Shown: positions 25,374 through 34,685 of the stretch, in pieces
Layout: every line of letters begins with the position of its first letter
How positions within the stretch are numbered: the first letter of the stretch is position 1
DNA from: Streptomyces sp. ISL-11
Lineage (GTDB): Bacteria; Actinomycetota; Actinomycetes; Streptomycetales; Streptomycetaceae
Reading direction: 5' to 3'
Assembly (NCBI RefSeq): GCF_018614525.1
Contig: NZ_JAGGOL010000009.1
Coordinates: forward strand, 1 to 64,000
DNA: 64,000 nt
Program-made: the position numbers and the translations under genes
Notes under the pieces: generated by a model
The model's database searches: none
Told to the model about the DNA's origin: nothing
What the model saw: only the letters and a program-made list of their open reading frames with translations

Positions 25374-26207
25374 TCAGTGGGCGGCGTCGTCCGGCACGGT
25401 GTTCCAGCGGGTCGGGGGCCAGGCGATGGCGACGGCGCGGCCCACCACGTCGCCCACCGGGACCATGCCGTGGTTCCTGTCGCCCTGGTGGTAGCGGGAG
25501 TCCCACGAGTCCTGACGGTGGTCGCCCATCACCCACACCGTGCCCGGGGGCACGGTGACCGTGAACTGGCCACCCTGCTGGTCGACGCTGCACGGGGTGT
25601 TGCCGGCGTGGACGTACGGCTCGGCGAGCGGCTTGCCGTTGAGCTTCAGCGGGCCCGTGCCGCGGCACTCGACGGTGTCTCCCGCCACCCCGATCACCCG
25701 TTTGATCAGGTCCTTCTCATCGGCGGACGGCATCAGTCCGATCTGCCCGAGGGCCTTCCGCAGGGTGTTCGGGTGCGGTGTCGGCTCGTTCTTGAGCCAG
25801 CCGTCCGGGTCATGGAAGACCACGGCCTCGCCGCGCTGCGGTGTCGAGCCGAACCACGGGGTGAGCTTGTCGACCAGGACGCGATCGCCCGGCTGAAGGG
25901 TGTTCTGCATCGAACCCGAGGGGATGGAGAATGCCTGCACCAGGAAGGTCTTGATGACGAGCGCCAGCACGAGCGCCACCACCACGAGGACGGGGAGCTC
26001 CTTCCACAGGGGGCGCCGTTTCGAGGACCGCGAGGACCGTGATGACCGTGAAGTCCACGGGAACCGCGAGGACTTCGAGGACGTCGGTGGCTCAGGGGCG
26101 TCCGGTGAGCCCTGAAGCCCCGGATCGTCCGCTCCCGCGGGCCGTGGCCTCTGCCCGGCACCCTCCGCCACCTTGCCCACGCCCGTCTCCCTGGCCGATC
26201 GCCGCAT
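25374..26207 (-). CDS. lepB: Type I signal peptidase
   Basis: This 277-residue membrane protease removes Sec and Tat signal peptides. A disordered Ser/Arg-rich cytoplasmic stretch (about residues 1-65) is followed by one membrane segment (LPVLVVVALVLALVIKTFLV) and the catalytic box SIPSGSMQNTL with the nucleophile Ser 99. KDLIKRVIGVAGDTV carries the general-base Lys, and GDHRQDSWDSR is the conserved box E. ATG 26207 was chosen over upstream frame extension, which is shadow. It stands apart from the usual Streptomyces sip cluster, so it is probably one paralogue of several. Confidence 0.9.
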   Translation of the reverse strand: MRRSARETGVGKVAEGAGQRPRPAGADDPGLQGSPDAPEPPTSSKSSRFPWTSRSSRSSRSSKRRPLWKELPVLVVVALVLALVIKTFLVQAFSIPSGSMQNTLQPGDRVLVDKLTPWFGSTPQRGEAVVFHDPDGWLKNEPTPHPNTLRKALGQIGLMPSADEKDLIKRVIGVAGDTVECRGTGPLKLNGKPLAEPYVHAGNTPCSVDQQGGQFTVTVPPGTVWVMGDHRQDSWDSRYHQGDRNHGMVPVGDVVGRAVAIAWPPTRWNTVPDDAAH

Positions 26208-26322
26208 CCCGTCACCCCGTCCCCCTCCCCAACGAACGGGAGTTCCCGGCCGGCGCGTCGGCCCCAGCGCGCCAGGGCCGCCGCTGAGGAATCGCCATGG
26301 GGCAGGTGATTGACTACGTCGC

Positions 26323-27342
26323 ATGGACCTCGCGCGCGCGGCTTGGGATGTGCCCCCTCTCGATCCCGAACTGAGGGTCGCGCTGGCGGGTTTGGGTGAC
26401 ACGGTGAGGGAACCGTTCACCCCGGAGAACCTCGCGGCCCGGCAGGAGCGGGATGCCGCGGCCCGGCCCAGGCCGACGGTCCACGACCTCCGGGCGGACG
26501 GCCGCTTCGAGGTGGACGAGCTGCGGGTGCCGGGAGCGCCGAGCGGGCAGGACGTCACGCTCGTGAGCGCACGGCCCGCCGGGATCGCCGGGCCGCTGCC
26601 GTTCCTGTACTACATGCACGGCGGCGGAATGATCACGGGCAACGCGTGGTCCGTACTTCCGCGGCTGCTGCGCGAATGGGCTCTCACGCTGGAGCTGGCC
26701 GTCATCTCCGTCGAGTACGGGCTGGCACCGCGGGCGCAGTACCCCGGACCGGTGGAGGACTGTTACGCCGGATTCGTCTGGACGGTCGCGCACGCGGCCG
26801 GACTGGGCATCGACGCGGACCGCGTCATCATCGGGGGGAAGAGCGCCGGCGGCGGCCTCGCCGCGGCACTCGCTCTGCTCATCCGCGACCGAGGCGGCCC
26901 CGCACCGATCGGGCAACTGCTCCTGTGCCCGATGCTCGACGACCGCAACAACACGTTCTCCAGCCACCAGATGGCCGGCGTCGACACCTGGGACCGTACC
27001 TCCAACGCAACGGCGTGGCAGGCGCTGCTGGGCGACCGGTACGGTACCGCGGACCTGCCGCCCTACGCGGCTCCCGCCCGCGCCACGGACCTGTCCGAGC
27101 TGCCCCCGGCCTACATCGAGGTCGGGTCGGCCGAGACCTTCAGGGACGAGGACGTGGCCTACGCCCATGCGATCTGGCAGGCCGGCGGCCAAGCCGAACT
27201 GCACGTATGGCCCGGAGCCTGCCACGGCTTCGACACCTTCGCGCCACGGGCAGCTCTCAGCCAGGACGCCCGCGACGCCCGTACCCGCTGGCTCCGGCGC
27301 ATCCTCACACAGTCCGATGGGGGCAAGGGGCCCGGCTGCTGA
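26323..27342 (+). CDS. HSL-family alpha/beta hydrolase (esterase)
   Basis: The 339-residue product starts at ATG 26323. It has the oxyanion motif YYMHGGGMITG, the nucleophile elbow GGKSAGGG, an acid in AETFRDEDVAYA and the catalytic His in CHGFDTF. This is the hormone-sensitive-lipase family of carboxylesterases, with a variable cap of about 80 N-terminal residues for substrate choice. Substrate unknown. A 105-bp gap separates it from the SDR gene on the same strand, so co-transcription is possible. Confidence 0.9.
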   Translation: MDLARAAWDVPPLDPELRVALAGLGDTVREPFTPENLAARQERDAAARPRPTVHDLRADGRFEVDELRVPGAPSGQDVTLVSARPAGIAGPLPFLYYMHGGGMITGNAWSVLPRLLREWALTLELAVISVEYGLAPRAQYPGPVEDCYAGFVWTVAHAAGLGIDADRVIIGGKSAGGGLAAALALLIRDRGGPAPIGQLLLCPMLDDRNNTFSSHQMAGVDTWDRTSNATAWQALLGDRYGTADLPPYAAPARATDLSELPPAYIEVGSAETFRDEDVAYAHAIWQAGGQAELHVWPGACHGFDTFAPRAALSQDARDARTRWLRRILTQSDGGKGPGC

Positions 27343-27447
27343 GCACCGGCCGAGTCGGTCGAACCCTGACCCAGGAGCCGTATCACCTCTGGTACTACGC
27401 TCCTTCCGGCCGCCACCCCCGGCCATTCGTTCGATCGAAGGCACGAC

Positions 27448-28194
27448 ATGAAGCTCACCGACCGCAGGGTGGTCATCACCGGTGCCGGCCGCGATTTCGG
27501 CCGCGCCCTCGCCCACCACTTCGCCGGCCTCGGCGCTGAAGTCTTCCTCGCCGCGCGCACGGTGGAGGCGGCCGAGCGCACTCGGGCGGAGATCCTCGAA
27601 CGCGGTCACCACCAGGTACACGCCTTCGCCTGTGACCTCACCGACCCCCCTTCGATCCGAGCGTTCGCCCACGCGGTCGGCGAACGCACCGATCACATCG
27701 ACGTGCTGGTCAACAATGGCGCCCGCTGGCTGGAGGGGCCCGACCTCCTCTCGGCCTCGGACGAGGACGTGGTCGACACCCTGGCCTCGGGCGGCACCGG
27801 CACCGTTCTGGTGACCAAGAACCTTCTGCCGCTGCTGCTGGCCTCGGAGCGGCCCGACGTGGTCACGATGGTCTCCGTCTGCGGTGTCCCCGGATTCCAG
27901 CACCCGAGTGCACACGAGGCGTACTACGCCGCCAAACATGCCCAGCGGGGCTTCGCCGAGGCTCTCTCGCGCCGCCTGCGCCCCCAGGGAGTCCGCGTGA
28001 TCTCCCTGTTCCCGCCGGACTTCGACAGCAGCCGCGATCCCCTGTCGCCGGAATGGGACGCCACTCCGCGAGCCGCCCAGGACCCGCTCGCCGCGCAGTC
28101 ACTGCTCGACTGCATCACCTTCGCGATCCAGCAGCCACGCGACTGCTACATCAACGCCTTTCACTTCGAGTCCATGAGCCGTTCCCGGAGCTGA
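27448..28194 (+). CDS. Short-chain dehydrogenase/reductase
   Basis: The 248-residue classical SDR has the cofactor loop TGAGRDFGRALA, acidic DLTD, NNGAR, the catalytic Ser region TMVSVCGVPG and YxxxK in EAYYAAKH. A basic/Ala pattern (AARTVEAAERT) after beta-2 suggests NADP(H). The C-terminus (CYINAFHFES) resembles ketoacyl-reductase-like SDRs. Substrate cannot be inferred. It follows the esterase gene. Confidence 0.9.
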   Translation: MKLTDRRVVITGAGRDFGRALAHHFAGLGAEVFLAARTVEAAERTRAEILERGHHQVHAFACDLTDPPSIRAFAHAVGERTDHIDVLVNNGARWLEGPDLLSASDEDVVDTLASGGTGTVLVTKNLLPLLLASERPDVVTMVSVCGVPGFQHPSAHEAYYAAKHAQRGFAEALSRRLRPQGVRVISLFPPDFDSSRDPLSPEWDATPRAAQDPLAAQSLLDCITFAIQQPRDCYINAFHFESMSRSRS

Positions 28195-28415
28195 GCGGAC
28201 TCAGGCCTTGCGACTGCCACCCGCCCACGTTCCGGACGTCGATGCCTGCCTCGCCTCTCGTCATGTTCGCATGGTGCGGGGAAGTCCGCCTGGGTGTAGC
28301 GCCGTTGCGGGGGCCAGCCCCCGGCGGCGCCCGCCCGGAAACCGGTTGGGGCCGGCCCGGGGCCCGGCGTAGGGTCGCGCCGGAACCACGAGATCGACGA
28401 GGGGCAACGAACCGA

Positions 28416-29765
28416 GTGACCGTCACGGCTGGAACGCTGCTGGCCGCCTACGAATCCCAGATGCGCGGCCGCGTGCCGGAGGGCCTCCATCTGCCGTGGG
28501 GCGCGGTGGTCGAACGCGACGGCCCGTTGGTACGCACCCACTACGGCACCCACGGGACCGTCGACCACTCGGCCGGGCTCGACCCCGACGGCCTGGACGA
28601 ACTGGTCCGCAGGCAGCAGGAGGTCTTCGCCGCGCGCGGGGAGCCGGTCGAATGGAAGGTCCACTCCCACGATGCGCCCCTCCTCGCCGAGTCGCTGCGG
28701 GCGGCCGGGTTCACGCCGGGGGCGGAACGTTCCCTTCTGGTAGCCGACACAACCGACACAGCCGGCACAACCGACCTGGCGTCGGCCGGCGTCCCGGGTG
28801 CCGGGCCGCGGACACGTTCATGGCGCGCCGACGGACACCGTGAGAAGGAGCGGATCCGCGGTCTCGCGGCGGCCGCCGCCGAACAGCTCAGGCCGCTCGC
28901 GGAACTGGAGGCCGACGGGACGGCACGCGTCCACACCTCGGAGATGGAGGTCCTGGTCCTGGAGGGCAAGGGCCCGCGGACCCAGGACGCGCTCTGGATC
29001 GAGCGCGTGGGCGGCACGGACTTCGCCGCGATCGGCGGGATCACCGGCCCTCGTCCCGAACTCCTGGCCGCCGCCGTGGAATGGGCGTCCTGCCGGAGCT
29101 TCGGGTTCGTCCTTCCCGGGCGTCGGCGGAGCCGCCTGGTGGCCGAGGCGGATGCCGCGCTCGTGCCCGTCCACACCGCGGCGGGGTTCCAGGAGATCTC
29201 CCGGGTCAGCACCTACCGCTGGGCGCCGCCCGGCGAACCGGCCCGGGAGCGGCCCGCCGAGCAGCTGATGAGCCAGCCGGAGCACGACGAGATCTGGAAG
29301 CGGTTCGAGAAGCGGTTCGAGGTCACGTACGAGACGGCCGACGGGGGAATCGCCGAACCCCCGGGCTCCGTCACCTGGCACCTCGCGGACATCGATCACC
29401 GGGACGACCCGCTGCTCGCCGAGGTGGAGAAGGTGATCGCACGCGGCCTGCGCGCCTGCGGCAGGCACGGGGACCGGCTCTACCACCTCAAGTGGTACAT
29501 CAACGGCTCCCGCCTCGACCCCACCCGCGTCGGCGGACCGGGGCAGCCGCGCTGGACGGGCTACGCCTACCTCGTCGACGAGCGCGTGATCCAGGTGACC
29601 GGCGACCTCCGGATGGGCACCTACGGCGATTTCCGGGAGGCATCCCTCTGCGTCTTCGGCGCGGAACTCGTCGCCAGGGTCCAGGACGAGCTCACCGATC
29701 TCCTCGGCACGGTGCTGCGGCGCGACGGCCGCCCGGTCGGGAACGTATGGAGTTTCGGGCCCTGA
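28416..29765 (+). CDS. GNAT-like domain fused to DUF2716
   Basis: The 449-residue protein starts at GTG 28416, placed by gagggg 9 nt upstream; the ATG further 5' gives non-coding-like sequence. Residues 1-280 resemble a duplicated GNAT-type acetyltransferase (AIGGITGPRPELLAAAVEWA, VPVHTAAGFQEISRVSTYRW). Residues 290-449 match DUF2716 (LYHLKWYINGSRLDPTRVGG, YLVDERVIQVTGDLRMGTYGDF). The combination suggests a modification enzyme with its own sensor or substrate domain. Function unknown. Confidence 0.72.
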   Translation: MTVTAGTLLAAYESQMRGRVPEGLHLPWGAVVERDGPLVRTHYGTHGTVDHSAGLDPDGLDELVRRQQEVFAARGEPVEWKVHSHDAPLLAESLRAAGFTPGAERSLLVADTTDTAGTTDLASAGVPGAGPRTRSWRADGHREKERIRGLAAAAAEQLRPLAELEADGTARVHTSEMEVLVLEGKGPRTQDALWIERVGGTDFAAIGGITGPRPELLAAAVEWASCRSFGFVLPGRRRSRLVAEADAALVPVHTAAGFQEISRVSTYRWAPPGEPARERPAEQLMSQPEHDEIWKRFEKRFEVTYETADGGIAEPPGSVTWHLADIDHRDDPLLAEVEKVIARGLRACGRHGDRLYHLKWYINGSRLDPTRVGGPGQPRWTGYAYLVDERVIQVTGDLRMGTYGDFREASLCVFGAELVARVQDELTDLLGTVLRRDGRPVGNVWSFGP

Positions 29766-29797
29766 GAGCGCGTCGTGTCGTCTCCGGAGGACGAGCG

Positions 29798-30226
29798 TCA
29801 CGCCGAGGCTTTCAGGGAGTCGTACGACGTCGTCAGGTTGTGGGTCATCCGCTCCAGGACGGTGACGGCGACGCGGTACTCCTCGCGGGAGATACCGGTC
29901 GCCGCCAGGTCGCGGAAGGCGCCGACGCGTGCGGCGGCCTCGGCCAGGCGGGTGCGGCCGTCGTCGGTCAGGGTGAGGCGGGCCGGGGCCGGGCGGGTCA
30001 GCCAGCCGTCGGCCAGGACGGTCTCGATGGCGGCGGTCAGGGCAGAGGAGCCGGCGTTGGCGGCCAGGACGGTCAGGACGTCGGGGTCGGTGGCCTGCGG
30101 GCGGTCGTCCACGACCTTGAGGACCTGCCAGGCGAGGCGGGTGAGGCCGAACTCGGCCAGCATGGCGTCCATGCGGCCGGTGAGGGCTGTGTCGGTGCGG
30201 TTGAGCCAGTAGCCGATGGGCTTCAT
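29798..30226 (-). CDS. MarR-like winged-helix regulator
   Basis: The 142-residue product starts at ATG 30226 with aggagga upstream. Helices (YWLNRTDTALTGRMDAMLAEFGLTRLAWQVLKVV) and a wing region (GWLTRPAPARLTLTDDGRTRLAEA) give a MarR-type fold, though the recognition helix (GSSALTAAIETVLADG) is atypical. It lies 59 bp after the NAD(P)-binding gene on the same strand and may form an operon with it. Confidence 0.78.
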   Translation of the reverse strand: MKPIGYWLNRTDTALTGRMDAMLAEFGLTRLAWQVLKVVDDRPQATDPDVLTVLAANAGSSALTAAIETVLADGWLTRPAPARLTLTDDGRTRLAEAAARVGAFRDLAATGISREEYRVAVTVLERMTHNLTTSYDSLKASA

Positions 30227-30284
30227 GGCGTCCTCCTGGACGGGTCGGTGGTGCTGTCCGGGGCAGCGGCGGGACCGGTCCGGG

Positions 30285-31127
30285 TCAGTGCCGGGCGAAG
30301 GCGTCCGCGTGCTCACGGGCCCACTGCCGGAAGGTGCGGGCGGGCCGGCCGAGGAGGGTCTCGGTGGTGTCGGCGACGGCCGCCGGACCGTGCAGGGCGG
30401 CTTCCCACAGATCGAGCAGCGAGGAGATCATCGGCGCGGGCATGTGGCGGGCCATCTGCCGCTCGGCCTCCGCGCGGGTGATGTGCTCGACCGGGATCTC
30501 CCGGCCGATGGCGTCCGCGAGGACCGCGAGCTGCTCACGGAAGGTGAGTGACTCGGGGCCGGTCAGGGTGACCGAGCGGCCGGTCAGGGAGGTGCCGGTC
30601 AGGGCCTCCACGGCGATGTCGGCGATGTCCTCGGGGTGGATGGGCGCGATGTGCGCGTCCGGGTAGGCGAGCTGGACGGGCAGGGACCGGCCGATGGGGT
30701 GGGCCCAGCCGAGGGCATTGCTCGCGAAGGCGTCCGGGCGCAGGAACGTACGGGCGAAGGCGGAGTCGGCGAGCGCGCGCTCGACCTTGAGGCTGTGGCT
30801 CGCGAGCGGGTCGTTCTCGGCGTCGGGGCCGAGGACCGAGGAGGAGGACAGCAGGACGACGTGCTCGACGCCCGCGGCCTCGGCCGCCTTGACCAGGTCG
30901 TGGATGCCGGCGGGCTCCGGATAGAGGAAGACCTGGCGGACGCCGTGGAGTGCGGAGGGGAAGGTCTCGGGCCGGTCGAGTACGAGCTCGGCGACCTCGA
31001 CGCCGGCCGGGACGGTCAGTTCGGCGGGCGCGGCGCTGGCGGCCCGGACGGTGAGACCCGCGGAGTGCAGGCGGCCGGTGATCGCCCGGCCGACCTTGCC
31101 GCGGGCACCGGTGATGAGGATGGTCAC
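30285..31127 (-). CDS. NmrA-like NAD(P)-binding protein
   Basis: The 280-residue atypical SDR starts at GTG 31127 (VTILITGARG), chosen because ggag lies at the right distance; ATG 31142 is the alternative. It has the Rossmann motif TGARGKVGRAI, VLLSSSSVLGPD, then LRPDAFASNALGWA, and a C-terminal ESLTFREQLAVLADAIGREI substrate half. NmrA/HSCARG-type proteins often act as redox sensors or quinone reductases. It diverges from a MarR gene, the usual arrangement for a regulated detoxification reductase. Confidence 0.83.
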   Translation of the reverse strand: MTILITGARGKVGRAITGRLHSAGLTVRAASAAPAELTVPAGVEVAELVLDRPETFPSALHGVRQVFLYPEPAGIHDLVKAAEAAGVEHVVLLSSSSVLGPDAENDPLASHSLKVERALADSAFARTFLRPDAFASNALGWAHPIGRSLPVQLAYPDAHIAPIHPEDIADIAVEALTGTSLTGRSVTLTGPESLTFREQLAVLADAIGREIPVEHITRAEAERQMARHMPAPMISSLLDLWEAALHGPAAVADTTETLLGRPARTFRQWAREHADAFARH

Positions 31128-31156
31128 GAGGACTCCGTTCATTGCTTGCTGGCATA

Positions 31157-31198
31157 TGCATGCTTGCATGCACACGTTTTCACGTCAACACATGTGTT
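31157..31198. promoter_or_regulatory. Two palindromes in the NmrA/MarR divergent promoter
   Basis: TGCATGC (31157-31163) and GCATGCA (31166-31172) form one inverted repeat around TT. AACACATGTGTT (31187-31198) is a perfect 12-bp palindrome. Both lie in the 99-bp region between the divergent start codons and are good candidate MarR operators. Confidence 0.66.
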
Positions 31199-31226
31199 CG
31201 CAATGTCATCCAGGTACGCTGAGGCC

Positions 31227-31706
31227 ATGACGAAGCCCGAGGCGAGAACCCCCGACGAGCTGCTGGACGCGGTCGGCCCGGCATTCGGGAAGCTGCGGCG
31301 CACCTCGCTCCTGGAGGTCGAGAACCCGATCTCCCAGAAGGATCTGAGCCGCACGCTGATCCTCAACATCATCTTGGAGGCCGAGCGGGACGGCGCCCGG
31401 GAGGTCACCGTCGGGGCCGTGGCCGAGCACCTGGGTGTCGACCCGTCGGTGGCCAGCCGCATGGTCTCCGACTGCATCTCCGCCGGCTACCTGATCCGCG
31501 CCGCCTCCCAGCACGACGGCCGCCGCACGATCCTTCACCTCAGCCCCGGGGGCAAGGACCTGATGACCCGCTTCCGCCGGCATCAGCGCTCGGCCTTCGA
31601 GCAGATCACCGCCGACTGGGCCGAGCGCGAGCGCCTCGAATTCGCCCGCCTCATGCTGAAGTACGTCGAGTCCCAGGACGCGGTCCGCCACCGTGGGTCT
31701 CGCTGA
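31227..31706 (+). CDS. MarR-family transcriptional regulator
   Basis: The 159-residue protein from ATG 31227 has the MarR winged helix (VTVGAVAEHLGVDPSVASRMVSDCISAGYLIRAASQHDGRRTILHLS), with the DGRR wing, and long dimerisation helices at both ends. It most likely represses the divergent NmrA-type gene and itself through the palindromes at 31157-31198. It is followed within 8 bp by the 134-residue ORF. Confidence 0.91.
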   Translation: MTKPEARTPDELLDAVGPAFGKLRRTSLLEVENPISQKDLSRTLILNIILEAERDGAREVTVGAVAEHLGVDPSVASRMVSDCISAGYLIRAASQHDGRRTILHLSPGGKDLMTRFRRHQRSAFEQITADWAERERLEFARLMLKYVESQDAVRHRGSR

Positions 31707-31713
31707 GGCTCGC

Positions 31714-32118
31714 ATGGACCCGGCCGCCGCGCCGTTCCCTCCTGCCCCGATCCGGGGCGTCCGGGCTCTGTACGTGCGTCAGGCAGGCTGCCCGTCGGAC
31801 TTCGCGGAGGTCACCGTGGACTTCGAGCCGTGGGAGGAAGGGGTCGCGTTCGAGGTGGCCGACGGCGCGGTGGTCGACGGCTGTTCCCCGGACGAGGCCG
31901 GTGAGTTCCGCGCCGGACTCCTGGAGGGCGTACGGGACGAACTCGCCTGCCTGGACGAGGAGATCACCGTCGCCGTGGCGGTCGTCCTGCGGAGCCTTCG
32001 CGCCCACGAGGTCGATTCACATCCAAGGGCGTTCCGTGCGGCCGGACGCCTCGCGGTCCGCAACGCCCTGACCCGGCTCTACGGGCCGCCGCCCCGGCCC
32101 AAGCGAAGGCGCCGGTGA
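31714..32118 (+). CDS. Orphan EF-G domain IV-like protein
   Basis: The 134-residue product starts at ATG 31714, 7 bp after the MarR stop. DFAEVTVDFEPWEEGVAFEV, EFRAGLLEGVRDELA, ITVAVAVVLRSL and HEVDSHPRAFRAAGRLAV follow the order of the S5-like domain IV of EF-G-type GTPases (FAxVxxxxEP...VxxGI...VDSxxxAFxxA). There is no GTPase domain. Similar stand-alone domains occur near ribosome-protection-like genes, but the role here is unknown. It is probably co-transcribed with the MarR gene. Confidence 0.6.
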   Translation: MDPAAAPFPPAPIRGVRALYVRQAGCPSDFAEVTVDFEPWEEGVAFEVADGAVVDGCSPDEAGEFRAGLLEGVRDELACLDEEITVAVAVVLRSLRAHEVDSHPRAFRAAGRLAVRNALTRLYGPPPRPKRRRR

Positions 32119-32577
32119 GGAGCCCGGGCCGCCGGTTTCCTCTCGTACGGTGAAAGGGGCGTGCGTGCGTCCGTGCGGAGGGCGCAACCACCGGGCAGCC
32201 GCGTGTACTTCGGCGCGCGAGCCGGGTGAAGCGGGGCTCGCCGCCGGTCGTGCGCTCTCCGTCGGCCCGCGCGCCTGTGCCGGGCGCCCGCGCATCAACC
32301 CCTGCCACGACAGGGCGACGAACCGGACGCGGGGCTTCCTCCGTCGCCAAGTTCCGCAGGCGTGCCGCGGGATGCCACCAAACTCGCGCGGCCGCCCCAC
32401 ACCGTACGTGCCACCGGCTCCGGCGGCCGGCATCACGGGGCCCTGCGCGGCGGATGAACAGGCGCCGGGTCGCGGAGGGGGCCACAGGAAGCGCGCCCGG
32501 ACCCCGGAAATGTTCCTGCCGCCCGCCCCAACTTCCCTGGGACAGGCGGCAAAAGGCGGAACAGGGAACCCGAGAGG
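32119..32577. other. 459-bp intergenic region without a recognised gene
   Basis: Six-frame reading gives only low-complexity Arg/Pro/Ala frames without ribosome-binding sites. Near the right edge, TGTTCC (32511-32516) and GGAACA (32558-32563) with GCC/GGC-rich flanks form an imperfect stem-loop that could terminate the leftward reductase gene. Nothing else is visible. Confidence 0.5.
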
Positions 32578-33171
32578 TCAGGCGCCGTACGGGCGGTTGG
32601 TGCGGGCCTCGCGGAGGGAGAGGGCCCACCAGCCGAGCTGGTCGAGCATGACCTTCGCGGCGCCGGCGGCCGCGGTGCCGGCCTCGGTGTCCAGCAGGCT
32701 GCCGTCCTCGGCGAACTTGCCCCACGGGCTGTGGAAGCTGATGGTCTCGCGGATGGTGACCGCGTGCAGCTCGGAGAAGACCGGGCGCAGGTGCTCGACC
32801 GAGCGCAGGCCGCCGGCGAGCCCGCCGTACGACACGAACGCGACCGGCTTGGCCTGCCACTGGGTGTAGTGCCAGTCGATGAGGCTCTTGATGGAGGCGG
32901 GGTAGCTGTGGTTGTACTCCGGCGTGATCACGACGAAGGCGTCGGCGCGCTCCAGTCGCGGGGTGACCTGCGCGAGGAGGGCGGCGTCCGCCTCGCCCGG
33001 CTCGCGGGTCAGGCTCAGCGGCAGCGGGTGGTCGGCGAGGTCGATGACGTCGATCTCGATGTCGTCGCGCTGGGCGACCTGCGTGGTGAACCAGTTGGCG
33101 ACCGTGGGGCCGAAGCGGCCGTCGCGGGTGGAGCCGATGATGACGGCGAGGCGGTACGTGCTCTCGGACAT
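32578..33171 (-). CDS. NADPH-dependent FMN reductase
   Basis: This 197-residue flavodoxin-like enzyme shows the FMN phosphate loop GSTRDGRFGP and the isoalloxazine loop TPEYNHSYPASIKSLID, then VSYGGLAGGLRSVEHLR. It belongs to the NAD(P)H:FMN or quinone reductase family (PF03358). The start is ATG 33171 with gaggaaca upstream. It is a single gene; substrate (quinone, azo or chromate) is unknown. Confidence 0.91.
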   Translation of the reverse strand: MSESTYRLAVIIGSTRDGRFGPTVANWFTTQVAQRDDIEIDVIDLADHPLPLSLTREPGEADAALLAQVTPRLERADAFVVITPEYNHSYPASIKSLIDWHYTQWQAKPVAFVSYGGLAGGLRSVEHLRPVFSELHAVTIRETISFHSPWGKFAEDGSLLDTEAGTAAAGAAKVMLDQLGWWALSLREARTNRPYGA

Positions 33172-33364
33172 GGTGTTCCTCTCGGGAAGCGGGGACGGGC
33201 CGGATCTGCGCGCCGCCTCGGTGGCGGGCCGTTGAACCGTTGATCAGAAGCTTGAGTCCTCAAGTGTGGTTGAGGTCAAGTGGAGGCCGGTGGTGGGGGC
33301 AATCGCCCGAAAGGTCCGGCGCTCAGGGGCTACTGGCGGGCAGCCGCGCGTCACTGACCCGGCA

Positions 33365-34606
33365 TCAGAAGATGTCCGGGCACCACGGCCGCCGAGCCGT
33401 ACGCAGCAGTCCGTCCGCGACCGCGAGGGCCCCGGCGCGCTCCTCGGCCACCCGGCCGAGGGCCGCCAGCCGCGAGGCCGACTCGTCACCGAGGGCCAGC
33501 GCGCCGAGCGCGCCGACGTCCAGGGAGAGGTCGGCGGAGCGGGTGGTGGGTGTGCACCGGGCGCCGTCCGGGCCGGCGTCCAGCAGGAAGCGGCCGGCGG
33601 CGAGGCCGGCCGCGTCGGTGACGTCGAGGACGAGCGCACCGGAGGTGACGTACGTACGGGCCGTCAGCAACTCCGGTACGTCCAGCGGCCGCAGCCACAG
33701 GAAGTCGGCGTGGGCGATGACCCGGGCGGCGCGCGGATCCGGCAGCAGCAGGGGGAGGAGGTCGTCCGGGGCGCGGAAGCCGGTGCGGACACGGGTGACC
33801 CAGTCGACCGACAGCAGGAAGTGCCACAGGGCCCGTTCGGCCTCGGGGGTGACCGCGATCAGGTCGCGGACGGAGGCGGTGGTGAGGGAGAGCTTGGCCT
33901 CCCACTTGTCGTCGCAGGTATACGCCAGCAGGCCGTCGACCGTGCCGTCCGCGGAGCGGTACAGGGCGTAGAACGGTTCCGTCCACGGGCTCTCGTCCAC
34001 CGCGACCGCACCGGTGTTGCGCCGCCACCAGAACTCGGAGCGGTCGACGGCGCCGTGCCGGGTGGCGCGCGTCCGCTCGTGCAGGCCGGGGCCGTGCTCC
34101 CGGACCTCCGCGGCGTCCACGAGGTCCACGCGGCCACCGCCGGCAGGGCCCGCGTAGCGGGGATCGAGACCGGTACGGGCCACCTCGACGTCCCACTCGG
34201 TGACCCAGGCGGCCGGGCCGAAGCCGTAGCGCCCGTAGATCGGGTACTCGGCGGAGATGAGCGTCGCCGCGACGTCCCCGCGCTCCTTGGCGGCCCGCAG
34301 ATCGCCGGCCATCAAGCGGCTGAGCAGCCCGCGCCGGCGGTGCGTCGGCGAGACGGTCACGTTGCTGACCGCGTTCACGGCGACGTCCGCCCCGCCGGGG
34401 ACGCTCAGCCGCTGGGCGAAGCTGCGGTACGTGGCCACACAGCGCCCGGCGTCGAAGACGCCCTGCGCCCGCTTCCAGTCCACCGTCGTCCGCCGCGACT
34501 CGATCTCCTGCTTGCTGACCACGGGCGGGCGCAGGAACCCGGTGTGCAGCGCGCGTATCCAGTCGGGGAGGTCGGCATCGGTGATCGTACGGACGTCAGG
34601 GCTCAT
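33365..34606 (-). CDS. Eis-like GNAT acetyltransferase
   Basis: The 413-residue protein has the Eis architecture: an N-terminal GNAT with the CoA-binding [35 protein letters not shown], a second GNAT-like domain and a C-terminal SCP2-like domain ([26 protein letters not shown]) ending in the conserved Phe (CPDIF), whose carboxylate takes part in catalysis in Eis. Eis enzymes acetylate lysines or aminoglycosides at several positions. It could give low-level aminoglycoside acetylation, but the natural substrate is unknown. The start is ATG 34606. Confidence 0.9.
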   Translation of the reverse strand: MSPDVRTITDADLPDWIRALHTGFLRPPVVSKQEIESRRTTVDWKRAQGVFDAGRCVATYRSFAQRLSVPGGADVAVNAVSNVTVSPTHRRRGLLSRLMAGDLRAAKERGDVAATLISAEYPIYGRYGFGPAAWVTEWDVEVARTGLDPRYAGPAGGGRVDLVDAAEVREHGPGLHERTRATRHGAVDRSEFWWRRNTGAVAVDESPWTEPFYALYRSADGTVDGLLAYTCDDKWEAKLSLTTASVRDLIAVTPEAERALWHFLLSVDWVTRVRTGFRAPDDLLPLLLPDPRAARVIAHADFLWLRPLDVPELLTARTYVTSGALVLDVTDAAGLAAGRFLLDAGPDGARCTPTTRSADLSLDVGALGALALGDESASRLAALGRVAEERAGALAVADGLLRTARRPWCPDIF

Positions 34607-34685
34607 GCGGGCCACGCTAGGCGTGGCCCGACACGCGCCGCACGCGGTTTTTTCGCGCGCGGCAGAGGTCCCCGGCGGGGCCTCC

